Source: Anaerotignum sp. MB30-C6 | GTDB taxonomy: Bacteria; Bacillota; Clostridia; Lachnospirales; Anaerotignaceae | DNA length: 64,000 nt | Direction of reading: 5' to 3' | Assembly: GCF_030908465.1 (NCBI RefSeq) | Contig: NZ_CP133078.1 | Coordinates: forward strand, 868,001 to 932,000 | In this document: positions 55,740 to 63,231 of the stretch, piece after piece | Layout of the letters: every line of letters begins with the position of its first letter | Position numbering within the stretch: position 1 is the first letter of the stretch | Program-made: the position numbers and the translations under genes | The notes under the pieces: model-generated | The model's database searches: none | Seen by the model: only the letters and a program-made list of their open reading frames with translations | Told to the model about the DNA's origin: nothing

Positions 55740-57026
55740 TTAACTTTTATTTTCATTGCCATTTCGCAAATTCCTTCTAAGTCCTTTTGGTTCCAGAGAT
55801 ACTTTTTCATTGTGGACCAATCTTGAGATTCCCACTGGTGCCACATTTTTTTCTCCCGTGCAAACCTCACAATGGCATTGGGATGAGTATTCTTCCGGCT
55901 CGCTGTATGTGGTGATTACCCCTTCAAAGTTACGAAGGATAACCTTATTCTCCGCCCTCGATATAACATAACTTGGCATAACGGGTATTTTGCCGCCCCC
56001 GCCAGGCGCATCAATTACAAAAGTAGGAACTGCAAAGCCTGAGGTGTGGCCTCTTAAGCCTTCGACAATTTCGATTCCTTTGGAGACTTTTGTGCGAAAA
56101 TGCTTGATTCCCATGGAGAGATCACACTGGTAGATATAGTACGGCCTTACTCTGATTTTCACAAGTTCATGCATTAACTTTTTCATCACATGAAGACAAT
56201 CATTGACCCCTCTTAAAAGCACCGCCTGGTTTCCTAAGGGAATTCCTACATTTGCCAATAATTCACAAGCTTTTTTTGACTCGGGTGTAATTTCATTGGG
56301 GTGATTAAAATGGGTGTTGATCCAAAGGGGATGGTATTTTTTCAACATCTCTGCCAACCTTGGTGTAATTCTTTGGGGCATTACAACAGGAACACGAGTA
56401 CCAATTCGAATGACCTCTACGTGGGGGATGTTTCGTAATTTTTTAATAATGAGCTCTAAATTATTATCAGACAACAGAAGGGGGTCTCCTCCTGAAATAA
56501 GTACATCACGAATGATTGGATTTTTTCCAATATACTCAATTGCTTTATCAATTTGCGACATTGGCAAACAGCAGTCATTTTGCCCTGCGAATCTTCTTCT
56601 TGTACAGTGCCTACAATACATTGCACATTTATCGGTGATTAAAAGAAGAACCCGATCAGGATACCTATGGGTTAAACCAGGAACAGGGGAGTCTCCTTCT
56701 TCATGGAGAGGGTCTTCTAAATCACAATCAGATTTTTCTAGTTCGTAGGAAGTGGGAATTGCCTGTTTTCTGATTGGATCGTCAGGGTTATCGGGATCAA
56801 TTAAGGAAAGGTAATAAGGGGTAATTGCCATCCTTAAGGAATTTAGACACTTTCTGATTCCCTGCTCCTCTTCCTGGGTAAGATGTAGATGGGCTTTTAG
56901 CTCATCCACCGTTTCAATTCTGTTTTGCATTTGCCAAGTCCAACTGGACCAATCTTTTGAGCTTACATACCCAAATAATCGTCTTCTCTTTGTTTGTATC
57001 TCCTCTAGCATCATGACCTCACTCAT
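55740..57026 (-). CDS. kamA: Lysine 2,3-aminomutase (AblA/KamA)
   Basis: This radical-SAM, PLP enzyme turns L-lysine into L-beta-lysine. The 428-residue protein has the cluster motif CAMYCRHC, TRRRF near it, YQCDLSMG (substrate aspartate), and FVIDAPGGGGK (second substrate aspartate and PLP lysine), the known active-site set of lysine aminomutase. The start at 57026 follows AAGGAGG; the longer frame adds eight residues without a site. It is downstream of ablB and co-transcribed. In this context it makes beta-lysine for the osmolyte N-epsilon-acetyl-beta-lysine rather than for lysine fermentation, since other kam genes are absent. Confidence 0.95.
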   Translation of the reverse strand: MSEVMMLEEIQTKRRRLFGYVSSKDWSSWTWQMQNRIETVDELKAHLHLTQEEEQGIRKCLNSLRMAITPYYLSLIDPDNPDDPIRKQAIPTSYELEKSDCDLEDPLHEEGDSPVPGLTHRYPDRVLLLITDKCAMYCRHCTRRRFAGQNDCCLPMSQIDKAIEYIGKNPIIRDVLISGGDPLLLSDNNLELIIKKLRNIPHVEVIRIGTRVPVVMPQRITPRLAEMLKKYHPLWINTHFNHPNEITPESKKACELLANVGIPLGNQAVLLRGVNDCLHVMKKLMHELVKIRVRPYYIYQCDLSMGIKHFRTKVSKGIEIVEGLRGHTSGFAVPTFVIDAPGGGGKIPVMPSYVISRAENKVILRNFEGVITTYSEPEEYSSQCHCEVCTGEKNVAPVGISRLVHNEKVSLEPKGLRRNLRNGNENKS

Positions 57027-57056
57027 AGAAAACCTCCTTTTTATATACACACTTTT

Positions 57057-57896
57057 TTAGAGTGGTTTAAACCACAAATTCATGTCCTCTAAGCCACCGC
57101 CAATGTGGGTGTTCTGTATTAAAGTACCGCCATAATCGTATCCATTTTTTCCAAAGGTACAGTTCATACCAATAGAGACTGCACGAGCTATGGTATAGGC
57201 TGTTTTTATTCCTCGCTTTGTCATTTCCTTTTCCATATGCATCAGAAGAATATGGGAAAGTTTTTGACTTCTGTGGTCGGGAAGAATTGCAAAGTCCGTC
57301 ATTTCCACATTTTTGTCTTCAACGCTCATTTCGCAGGAGGAAAGGGCAATCAGTTGATGATCTTTCCAAATACCGAAATAAACAATGTTTTCTCTCATGG
57401 TTTTTTTAATGTACTCCACATCAAATACGGGAAAAGGGTAACTCTCAAAAACACTAGAGTACAAAGCAGCCATATCCTCAGCGTCAGAGGGTGTGGCTTC
57501 TCGTAATAAACAGCCCTCTGGAAGGCTTACTTTAACCAAAGGGGCAAATTCCTTTTTTGATTGAGCATATTTTATTATTTTTTCATTTTGTTCTTGATTT
57601 AGGGGTGTGCTTCTGCGCTTATCTAAGAATTTTGCCATAAAAACACAGCCCTCCGAATTATCATAAAACTTATTTACAAATCCTTCGGCAATATAGTTTT
57701 TCGTGGAAAAAAAAATTTCGTATTTTTTTGGTATTTTTACAAAGATTTTAGTATAAGTATGTTGTTTTGCCAAAGAATCCAGCTCATCTAAGATCTGTGG
57801 CATATCTTTTGGTGCAAGGTGCATTAAGTAAATACGGTTATTCTTATGTCCATGCTGGATGCAAGAATCTCCTAAATTAGTTACTTTATCAAACAT
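57057..57896 (-). CDS. ablB: Beta-lysine N-acetyltransferase (AblB)
   Basis: AblB acetylates beta-lysine to the compatible solute N-epsilon-acetyl-beta-lysine. The 279-residue protein has the AblB N-terminal domain and a C-terminal GNAT domain (about residues 125-260: LREATPSDAEDMAALYSSVFESYPFPV, EMTDFAILPDHRSQKLSHILLMHME). It is the first gene of ablB-kamA, 30 bases upstream of kamA, with GTAGGAGG at the start. Driven by the promoter at 57939-57967. Confidence 0.93.
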   Translation of the reverse strand: MFDKVTNLGDSCIQHGHKNNRIYLMHLAPKDMPQILDELDSLAKQHTYTKIFVKIPKKYEIFFSTKNYIAEGFVNKFYDNSEGCVFMAKFLDKRRSTPLNQEQNEKIIKYAQSKKEFAPLVKVSLPEGCLLREATPSDAEDMAALYSSVFESYPFPVFDVEYIKKTMRENIVYFGIWKDHQLIALSSCEMSVEDKNVEMTDFAILPDHRSQKLSHILLMHMEKEMTKRGIKTAYTIARAVSIGMNCTFGKNGYDYGGTLIQNTHIGGGLEDMNLWFKPL

Positions 57897-57938
57897 GTAA
57901 ACCTCCTACGTTCACTTCAAATTCAAAACTGACAACTT

Positions 57939-57967
57939 TATTATATCACCGAGGTTGCTAGTTGTAA
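57939..57967 (-). promoter_or_regulatory. Sigma-A promoter of ablB-kamA
   Basis: On the minus strand, TTTACA (57962-57967), 17 bases, perfect TATAAT (57939-57944). It is about 40 bases before the ablB start codon and about 85 bases from the divergent BusR-like promoter, so the regulator may cover both. Confidence 0.75.
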
Positions 57968-58052
57968 ATTATTTTTTTTCTACAAATTTCTTAATATGAA
58001 ACAGCAATAAAAAAATGCAGTTTAAAATACTAGAAAGGTACATTTGTCTTCC

Positions 58053-58080
58053 TTGACACATAAATCCTATATGTTAAAAT
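58053..58080 (+). promoter_or_regulatory. Promoter of the BusR-like gene with internal inverted repeat
   Basis: TTGACA (58053-58058), 16 bases, TAAAAT (58075-58080). Between the boxes lies ACATA-aatccta-TATGT, an inverted repeat well placed for an autoregulatory operator. Confidence 0.6.
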
Positions 58081-58118
58081 GGAGTCAGTAGCACCATATA
58101 TACGAAAGAGGGATAAAT

Positions 58119-58760
58119 TTGGAAAAGGTATTAGCAAGCAATAAAGTTCCACGCTATATTAAAATAGCCGTTGATATAGCCAACAGAATTGATAGTATGG
58201 AGTTTGTGGAGGGTGATAAATTAAAAGGACGGTCTACGTTGGCAAGTGAATATAATGTGTCTCCGGAAACAATTAGAAGGTCCGCATCTCTTTTAGAGGA
58301 TATGGATGTCATTAAAGTATCCGAGAAAAGTGGCATTTTTATTACATCATCAAAGCAAGCAAGGGTATTTATTGATAAATTCTCTGCAAAAAATGATTTA
58401 CATGAAACAAGAGATTTATTAAAAAGGCTGCGATTCGAAAAAGCAAACTTGGAAAAACAAATTGATGAAAATTTGGATTCTCTTTTGGAATATACCTTGG
58501 GTCAAAAAAAAGTGAACTTAGGCGCTAGCTATGAATTGTCTATTCCAAGGGGGAGCCATGTTGTTGGAAAAACAACAAATGAGCTGAAGTTCTGGTACAA
58601 TACTGGGGCAACCATAACTGCCGTCAAACGAGGCACGGAGTTATTTATTTCCCCTGGTCCTCATATGAGTTTTTTGCCAAATGATATTGTTTATTTTGTA
58701 TGTGCAGAAGAGCATTTTCAAAGAGTAAAGGATTTTATTGCTCATGAGGATAGTATATAA
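58119..58760 (+). CDS. BusR-like regulator: GntR HTH plus RCK_C domain
   Basis: The 213-residue protein has a GntR-type winged HTH (about residues 8-75), a coiled coil (about 85-125: FSAKNDLHETRDLLKRLRFEKANLEKQIDENLDSLL) and a C-terminal RCK_C/TrkA_C domain (about 135-210). This is the architecture and length of BusR, which binds c-di-AMP with its RCK_C domain and represses betaine uptake in Streptococcus and Lactococcus. TTG start with AGAGGG upstream. It is divergent from ablB-kamA and so is a likely controller of acetyl-beta-lysine synthesis. The target and ligand are inferred, not shown. Confidence 0.85.
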   Translation: MEKVLASNKVPRYIKIAVDIANRIDSMEFVEGDKLKGRSTLASEYNVSPETIRRSASLLEDMDVIKVSEKSGIFITSSKQARVFIDKFSAKNDLHETRDLLKRLRFEKANLEKQIDENLDSLLEYTLGQKKVNLGASYELSIPRGSHVVGKTTNELKFWYNTGATITAVKRGTELFISPGPHMSFLPNDIVYFVCAEEHFQRVKDFIAHEDSI

Positions 58761-58880
58761 GGGATTTGTATAGTGTTCTTTAAGGAGTAGTACACATTCT
58801 AAAGTAATCCTAACTACAATATCCGCTTCATTTAAGGGTATTGGATTCGTATGAACTAAAATTATAATTTTCGAAAGTAT

Positions 58881-58915
58881 AACGCCCATCCTAAAAGTAT
58901 ATTAGAATGGGCGTT
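58881..58915. terminator. Bidirectional terminator between BusR-like gene and cupin
   Basis: AACGCCCATCCTAA pairs with TTAGAATGGGCGTT (one mismatch) between convergent genes. Confidence 0.8.
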
Positions 58916-58926
58916 TATTTATGTAT

Positions 58927-59277
58927 TTATTTTGCTTCTTCGTTGATAATCAGGGCGATCATTTCCATATCCTCATCGGTATTATTTTCGATGGAGTGCC
59001 ACTGACCTACTTCAATGAGACAGACGTCCCCAGGATGGACTGTTGTTTTGGAACCGTCGTTGTCAATAAAAGTACCTTCACCTTTGATGATTGCGTAAGG
59101 TTCTGTGTTCCCAACGTGCTGATGCCAGCCAATGCTACTGTGAGGTTTTAAAATAACACGAGCATACATACCGCAGTGTCCTAATAATTCTTCTTTTTCT
59201 AAGAAGTGGTGGATTTCTACGGTGCCTTTGCCATCTCTCAAACCTTCAACTGTTACGACTCTCGCTTTTCTTACCAT
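58927..59277 (-). CDS. Single-domain cupin protein
   Basis: The 116-residue protein has both cupin motifs: GWHQHVGNTEPYAIIKGEG (G-x-H-x-H...E...G) and PGDVCLIEVGQWHSIEN (P-G-D...H). Metal-binding residues are intact. Stand-alone cupins bind small metabolites or act as isomerases; the substrate is unknown. Leftward, just downstream of the radical SAM gene, separated by 33 bases. Confidence 0.88.
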   Translation of the reverse strand: MVRKARVVTVEGLRDGKGTVEIHHFLEKEELLGHCGMYARVILKPHSSIGWHQHVGNTEPYAIIKGEGTFIDNDGSKTTVHPGDVCLIEVGQWHSIENNTDEDMEMIALIINEEAK

Positions 59278-59310
59278 AAATTATATTCTCCTCTCTTTTT
59301 ATGAAAGAGT

Positions 59311-60222
59311 TCATTCTTCAACACCTTTTAAATCAAAAATAGGGGTGTAATCAGAAGTTGCTGAACTCCTTTGTTGTATAAAACCGTTTTTTAGTCCGAT
59401 TTTTAAAAAATATTCTGTAACCTTTTCGTATTCAAAGGTAGTAAGCTTACGGGAAAGTGCTTTGACTGTATTTGCCCGATGCATGGGCGTATACTGGCTG
59501 AGGAGGGAGACATAAGTTTCTGTTCCCAAAGACTCCTTTACCCAGTTAAGTATTTTATAACTGTCCCGATAATGGGAGGGCAGTATAAGATGACGCAAAA
59601 TCAATCCTTTTTTCATAATCCCGTTTGTATCAAAAATATCCTCTGGTACCTGTCGTCTCATCTCAAGGATGGCTTGGGCAGCAATGTTAGAATAGTTTGG
59701 AGCGGCGGAATATGCCCTTGCTATTTCTTCATCCCAGTATTTAAAATCAGGAAGGTAAACATCCACCAACCCATCTAATAGGTGAAGCCCCTCAATAGAT
59801 TCATATCCATTTGAGTTGTAAACAACGGGGATTGTAAGGCCCATGTCTTTGGCAATACCCAACGCTACAGCAATTTGGGGGATGAAGTGAGTTGGAGAAA
59901 CTAAGTTGATATTATGCAGTCCCTTAAGTTGTTGCTCCATAAAAATTTTGGCCAAACGCTCAATAGTAATTTCTTTGCCAAAACCGTCCTCGCTAATTTG
60001 GTGGTTTTGACAGAAGACACAGCGAAGATTACAATGGGAAAAGAAAACAGTTCCAGAACCTTTTGTACCACTGATGGGTGGTTCTTCCCATAAATGCGTG
60101 CTAACCAAGGCTACTTTTGGCAGAATAAAAGCATGACAAAAGCCACGACCTTTGGTACGATCTATATGGCATTGTCTGGGGCAGACGTTACAAGAGGTTA
60201 AAGCCGTATTTTGTTGTTCCAT
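59311..60222 (-). CDS. PflX-like radical SAM protein (COG1313 type)
   Basis: The 303-residue protein has the radical-SAM motif C64-x3-C68-x2-C71 (HCNLRCVFCQN) and an N-terminal cysteine set CNVCPRQCHIDRTKGRGFC, a layout of PflA-homologous PflX proteins. Its substrate is not known. ATG at 60222. Co-oriented with the cupin and probably in one operon with it. Confidence 0.85.
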   Translation of the reverse strand: MEQQNTALTSCNVCPRQCHIDRTKGRGFCHAFILPKVALVSTHLWEEPPISGTKGSGTVFFSHCNLRCVFCQNHQISEDGFGKEITIERLAKIFMEQQLKGLHNINLVSPTHFIPQIAVALGIAKDMGLTIPVVYNSNGYESIEGLHLLDGLVDVYLPDFKYWDEEIARAYSAAPNYSNIAAQAILEMRRQVPEDIFDTNGIMKKGLILRHLILPSHYRDSYKILNWVKESLGTETYVSLLSQYTPMHRANTVKALSRKLTTFEYEKVTEYFLKIGLKNGFIQQRSSATSDYTPIFDLKGVEE

Positions 60223-60397
60223 ATGTAAAACCTGCCTTCCAGTTACCCCTACTAAATCACGTTAAATATCAACGGAAGATTTTTTTATTTTCTATATGAT
60301 ACCATGATTAGAAACAGTTTCATATAGAAAAATGAAAAGTCTTGTGTTAAAATGCAGTTGTAAGTCGAAAGAAGAAGATGAAAAAGGGGGCAGGATA

Positions 60398-60628
60398 ATG
60401 AAAGAATACAAAGTTGCAATGCAGGAAAACCATGTGGTGTCAAAAGTGGTTTGCAATTGTTGTGGTAAAGAGATACCCCTAGTTAGCGACGGAGTATGGG
60501 AAGAATATTTCCATGCTGAGAAATCTTGGGGTTATTTCTCCAAGGAAGATGGACGACAAGACTCCTTTGATTTATGCCAAGGTTGTTATGAAAAGATTGT
60601 TGAAAGCTTTAAAATTAAATTAAACTAA
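60398..60628 (+). CDS. Small zinc-ribbon protein
   Basis: The 76-residue protein has C-x2-C (VCNCCGKEI) and C-x2-C (DLCQGCYEK) knuckles and WGYFSKEDGRQDSFDLCQ in between, the pattern of small zinc-ribbon proteins of unknown function. GGGGGCAGG precedes ATG 60398; the longer frame from 60332 is unsupported. Confidence 0.75.
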   Translation: MKEYKVAMQENHVVSKVVCNCCGKEIPLVSDGVWEEYFHAEKSWGYFSKEDGRQDSFDLCQGCYEKIVESFKIKLN

Positions 60629-60658
60629 TTGGGGAGAAATCCCCTTACATACATTTCT

Positions 60659-60688
60659 GCCCCTTTGCCCCCTAAGGGGCTTTTTTTT
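60659..60688 (+). terminator. Terminator after the zinc-ribbon gene
   Basis: GCCCCTT pairs with AAGGGGC and is followed by TTTTTTTT. Confidence 0.85.
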
Positions 60689-60710
60689 GAGTTAAATTTG
60701 GTTAAATGAA

Positions 60711-60733
60711 AATCCCCAACCTTAGGTCGGGGA
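60711..60733 (-). terminator. Minus-strand terminator of the Asn/Cys peptide gene
   Basis: On the minus strand TCCCC..ACCT-type arms pair as TCCCCGAC / GTTGGGGA and run into TTTTCATTT. It lies about 20 bases beyond the stop of the peptide gene, so that gene has (or had) a proper 3' end. Confidence 0.6.
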
Positions 60734-60752
60734 CATTTTGTGTAAGCCAAAA

Positions 60753-60902
60753 TTATCTGCATCCGCAATTGTTATTGCATCCACAGTTGTTGTTACAGTT
60801 GTTGTTGCAGTTGTTATTGCAGTTGTTGTTGCATCCGCAGTTATTGTTGTCTACCTCGCAATTAGGAGAGCCGAACCACCGCAAGGAACAGTAGCTATTC
60901 AT
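60753..60902 (-). CDS. Asn/Cys-repeat microprotein (NNNC)n
   Basis: The 49-residue frame ends with nine cysteines in NNNC and GC steps: NNNCGC, NNNC three times, NNNCGC, NNNCGCR. The repeat codons are mixed (AAC/AAT, TGC/TGT), which indicates selection on protein rather than simple slippage. A proper terminator follows. However, neither the ATG at 60902 nor the TTG at 60950 has a ribosome site, and the start overlaps the stop of the serine recombinase (60895). The original 5' end has probably been displaced by the integrated element. Possible roles (metal binding, coat or crust component, modified peptide precursor) are unknown. Confidence 0.5.
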   Translation of the reverse strand: MNSYCSLRWFGSPNCEVDNNNCGCNNNCNNNCNNNCNNNCGCNNNCGCR

Positions 60903-62319
60903 TGTACAATAAATATAAATCAATAGACTTCGTTTCCTTGAAGAATACAACCTTTTCGATTAGATTTGAAGCGGCTAGAATCTTGTTTTCCATGGCTGTA
61001 TCACTTTCTAAAATATCAATTACCGATTGAATGTGATAAGCAAATTTTTCGTAATCAATAGGATGCTCTATGGACTGTTTTGCCAGCTCGTCTTTCAAGG
61101 AAGAGATTTCACTTTCGATGGTCATTTTATTTTGACGGTACTCTTCCAAGGAATCTATTTCCGCAAGAAAGGCTTCCTTTGCCTTTGCAAGTCTTTTCTG
61201 TGCCTTGCTTAACATCATGGATAGCATGGCAGTATTGTCGTGGCCTGATGCCGTTCGCTTTATATTGATTTTTTGTCCTTCCAGTAAAGTGGAGTCTTCC
61301 ACAGTGGTTTTTAACAAGGATAAAACGGACTGTTCTATAACGGGTACAGTCACGTAATGTGAAGTAGGGCATAATCCATTGCGATAGCCTTTACACTGAA
61401 AGAAAAATCCATTCGTACGGTTTATTACAAGTATACTTTCGCAATCAGAACAACGAACTAAACCACTAAGCCAGTGGGTTCGATGAAAAAGAGCATAGTC
61501 ATTTCTTGGACGTGCTTTGACTACTTCTTTAAATTTCTTGTTTGCTTCATCCCAAGTTTCCTCGTCTAAGATAGGTTTGAAATTGCTTTTTGATATTATA
61601 GTTTCACCAGGAGCGGGGTGCCAACGGGCATATCCTTTGTATGCAGGATTTTGAATAATATAGTCAATATGGCGTTGAGCAAAAGGATTACCAGTATGTA
61701 AACGGAATCCATTTTGATTCAACCGCTTTGCAATTAGGGAAGAAGAAACTCCTTTTAAAAAATCTGAAAAAATGCTTTTCACTACTTCCGCTTCTTGAGG
61801 ATGAATAGCTAATGTTCCTTTTTCGGAGCGGTACCCAAAAGGTGGCCTTGTTTGCCATCCACCAAGCTGTGCCTTTTTGGTCATACCTTTTTTTACTTCC
61901 TCAGCTAAGTTGAGGGAGTAGTATTCAGCCATGGCCTCAAGCATAGATTCATAAATAACGGCGAACTTGTCATCTTGGGGGATGGGTTCCTTTACGGAAA
62001 TAACCTTTACCCCATCTTTTTTTAGTAAGGCTTTGTATAGAACAGCATCCTCTTTATTTCTGGCGAAGCGGTCATATTTATGGACAATAATATATTTTAT
62101 TTTATTCTGCTTTTTTCTTGCTTGGCGAATCATCTCCTGGAAAGCGGGACGGTTCCCAGCTTCTTTACCAGAAATACCTTCTTCCATAAAGATAAACTCG
62201 TCAGGAAGCAAGTAGCGGTTTTTTAAACAAAACTCCCTTATATCGTCTAACTGAGCTGAGGGAGAATAGTCTGTTTGGTCGTTCGTGGAAACACGGACAT
62301 ATGCAGCGGCAATTTGCAT
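60895..62319 (-). CDS. Large serine recombinase of the right-hand integrated element
   Basis: The 474-residue protein has the resolvase catalytic domain (AAAYVRVSTNDQ with the catalytic serine, GISGKEAGNRPAFQEMI, KYDRFARN). A recombinase DNA-binding domain (GWQTRPPFGYR, LIAKRLNQNGFRLHTGNPF), a zinc ribbon (LVRCSDCESILVIN...CKGYRNGLC) and a coiled coil near the end follow. It is intact. AAAGGAGG precedes the ATG. Genes to the right (stalk-domain protein, HepT-like, ImmA) run in the same direction and fit a prophage or conjugative element. Serine recombinase genes usually lie next to one attachment site, so the left border is probably close to 60895. Confidence 0.93.
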   Translation of the reverse strand: MQIAAAYVRVSTNDQTDYSPSAQLDDIREFCLKNRYLLPDEFIFMEEGISGKEAGNRPAFQEMIRQARKKQNKIKYIIVHKYDRFARNKEDAVLYKALLKKDGVKVISVKEPIPQDDKFAVIYESMLEAMAEYYSLNLAEEVKKGMTKKAQLGGWQTRPPFGYRSEKGTLAIHPQEAEVVKSIFSDFLKGVSSSLIAKRLNQNGFRLHTGNPFAQRHIDYIIQNPAYKGYARWHPAPGETIISKSNFKPILDEETWDEANKKFKEVVKARPRNDYALFHRTHWLSGLVRCSDCESILVINRTNGFFFQCKGYRNGLCPTSHYVTVPVIEQSVLSLLKTTVEDSTLLEGQKINIKRTASGHDNTAMLSMMLSKAQKRLAKAKEAFLAEIDSLEEYRQNKMTIESEISSLKDELAKQSIEHPIDYEKFAYHIQSVIDILESDTAMENKILAASNLIEKVVFFKETKSIDLYLLYNE

Positions 62320-62349
62320 AAAAAAAGACCTCCTTTATTTTTTTGTATG

Positions 62350-62455
62350 GCAAATAAAGCGGTCTTATGATACAATTAGCTTGCTAGGGCGGATTGTACC
62401 ACGGTATGACCGCTTGCCCTCACTTCGTTGGTAGCGGAGTGGGGGGTTTTTTATT
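62350..62455 (+). ncRNA. Structured RNA candidate with terminator, opposite the recombinase leader
   Basis: AAGCGGTC (62357-62364) pairs with GACCGCTT (62408-62415) and TACAAT (62371-62376) with ATTGTA (62393-62398), forming a long interrupted stem. It is followed by a plus-strand terminator (CCCTCACT with AGTGGGGG, then TTTTTT at 62447). No plus-strand protein gene ends here, so the terminator implies a short RNA. The promoter is not clear. This layout recalls antisense RNAs of type I toxin modules, but no toxin frame was found. Confidence 0.35.
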
Positions 62456-62483
62456 TAAAATGAATTTGGTATTGATTGCATAT

Positions 62484-63107
62484 TCAATGAACGCATTTAG
62501 AACAAGGTGTTAATCCCATTGCAAGGGCTTCATCCAATGTACTAGAAAAATAATTGCCACCGTTGCAAGTGCTATCATAATGATACTTCTTGCCTGTGCG
62601 GGTGATATAGACAGTTTTACCCTTTTCATCTGCAGAGTCAGCAGGGGTATTTGTAGTTGTTGTAGTTTGTTTCTCTGCAATATTGGATTGGGTTGCATCT
62701 AATTCAGAGATAACAACTGTTTGAGTTGTAGCATCCCAGCTTACATTGCAGTTTAGATTCTCTGCAATAAATCTTGCTGGAACCATGGTTCTACCATCGA
62801 TAATTTGAGGCGGTACGTCTAGGGTGTAGGAATTGCCATTCACTACAGCGGTAGATTGGTTTAATACCAATTCTATATTTGTAGTGCCACGTATAGCGGT
62901 TATAGTTTTAGTAGAACTATCCCAGGAAACTGTTGCGCCTAAACTTTCAAAAATGTGTCGAACGGGAACCAAGGTACGCCCATTCGCAATAACCGGTGAT
63001 GTATCTGATTGCAAATTATTTCCATTAATCGTAATGTTAGCAGCAAAAGCATTTGTCGATATCAATGCAGTTGCCAAGGTTGTTGCAATAAGTTTTTTCC
63101 ATTTCAC
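62484..63107 (-). CDS. Secreted protein with copper-amine-oxidase-N-like (stalk) domains
   Basis: The 207-residue protein has a signal peptide (MKWKKLIATTLATALISTNAFAA), a pair of stalk-domain units (GRTLVPVRHIFESLGATVSWDSSTKTITA and GRTMVPARFIAENLNCNVSWDATTQTVVI), a Thr-rich linker and a C-terminal VYITRTGKKYHYDSTC...LGLTPCSKC module that looks like a small metal or DNA-repair-like Cys domain. GTG start after AAGGAGTG. It is probably surface-attached cargo of the element. Confidence 0.85.
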   Translation of the reverse strand: MKWKKLIATTLATALISTNAFAANITINGNNLQSDTSPVIANGRTLVPVRHIFESLGATVSWDSSTKTITAIRGTTNIELVLNQSTAVVNGNSYTLDVPPQIIDGRTMVPARFIAENLNCNVSWDATTQTVVISELDATQSNIAEKQTTTTTNTPADSADEKGKTVYITRTGKKYHYDSTCNGGNYFSSTLDEALAMGLTPCSKCVH

Positions 63108-63125
63108 AGTAACGTCACTCCTTAA

Positions 63126-63153
63126 TTGACAATATTTTCATAATACTTATAAT
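63126..63153 (+). promoter_or_regulatory. Strong plus-strand promoter between leftward genes
   Basis: Perfect TTGACA (63126-63131), 16 bases, perfect TATAAT (63148-63153). Both flanking genes run the other way, so it must drive the short RNA at 63160-63231. Confidence 0.65.
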
Positions 63154-63159
63154 GTAATT

Positions 63160-63231
63160 AAGGGTACTTTAAAATTTCTCTGTGCTCTTGCTTTCCTCTA
63201 CAGTATTCGCAGTACTGTGGGGGATTTTTTT
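63160..63231 (+). ncRNA. Candidate ~70-nt small RNA
   Basis: A near-consensus promoter ends seven bases upstream, and the transcript closes in a 12-bp hairpin (TCCTCTACAGTA with TACTGTGGGGGA) followed by TTTTTTT. It contains no reading frame of note. It runs opposite to, and between, the stalk-domain gene (ends 5' side at 63107) and the HepT-like gene (3' end at 63230). It may be an antisense or regulatory RNA of the element. Confidence 0.55.

Noticed and set aside
60753-60860. CRISPR or simple microsatellite
   Set aside because: The 12-base periodicity is protein-coding (NNNC) with mixed synonymous codons; no spacers.
59311-60902. A radical-SAM peptide (RiPP) cluster with the NNNC peptide as precursor
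   Set aside because: The radical SAM protein is of the PflX type without a SPASM domain, has its own promoter region and faces away behind another gene; no transporter or protease is linked.
60706-60926. Two plus-strand frames rich in Leu/Val repeats
   Set aside because: They are antisense shadows of the NNNC repeat and have no ribosome site.
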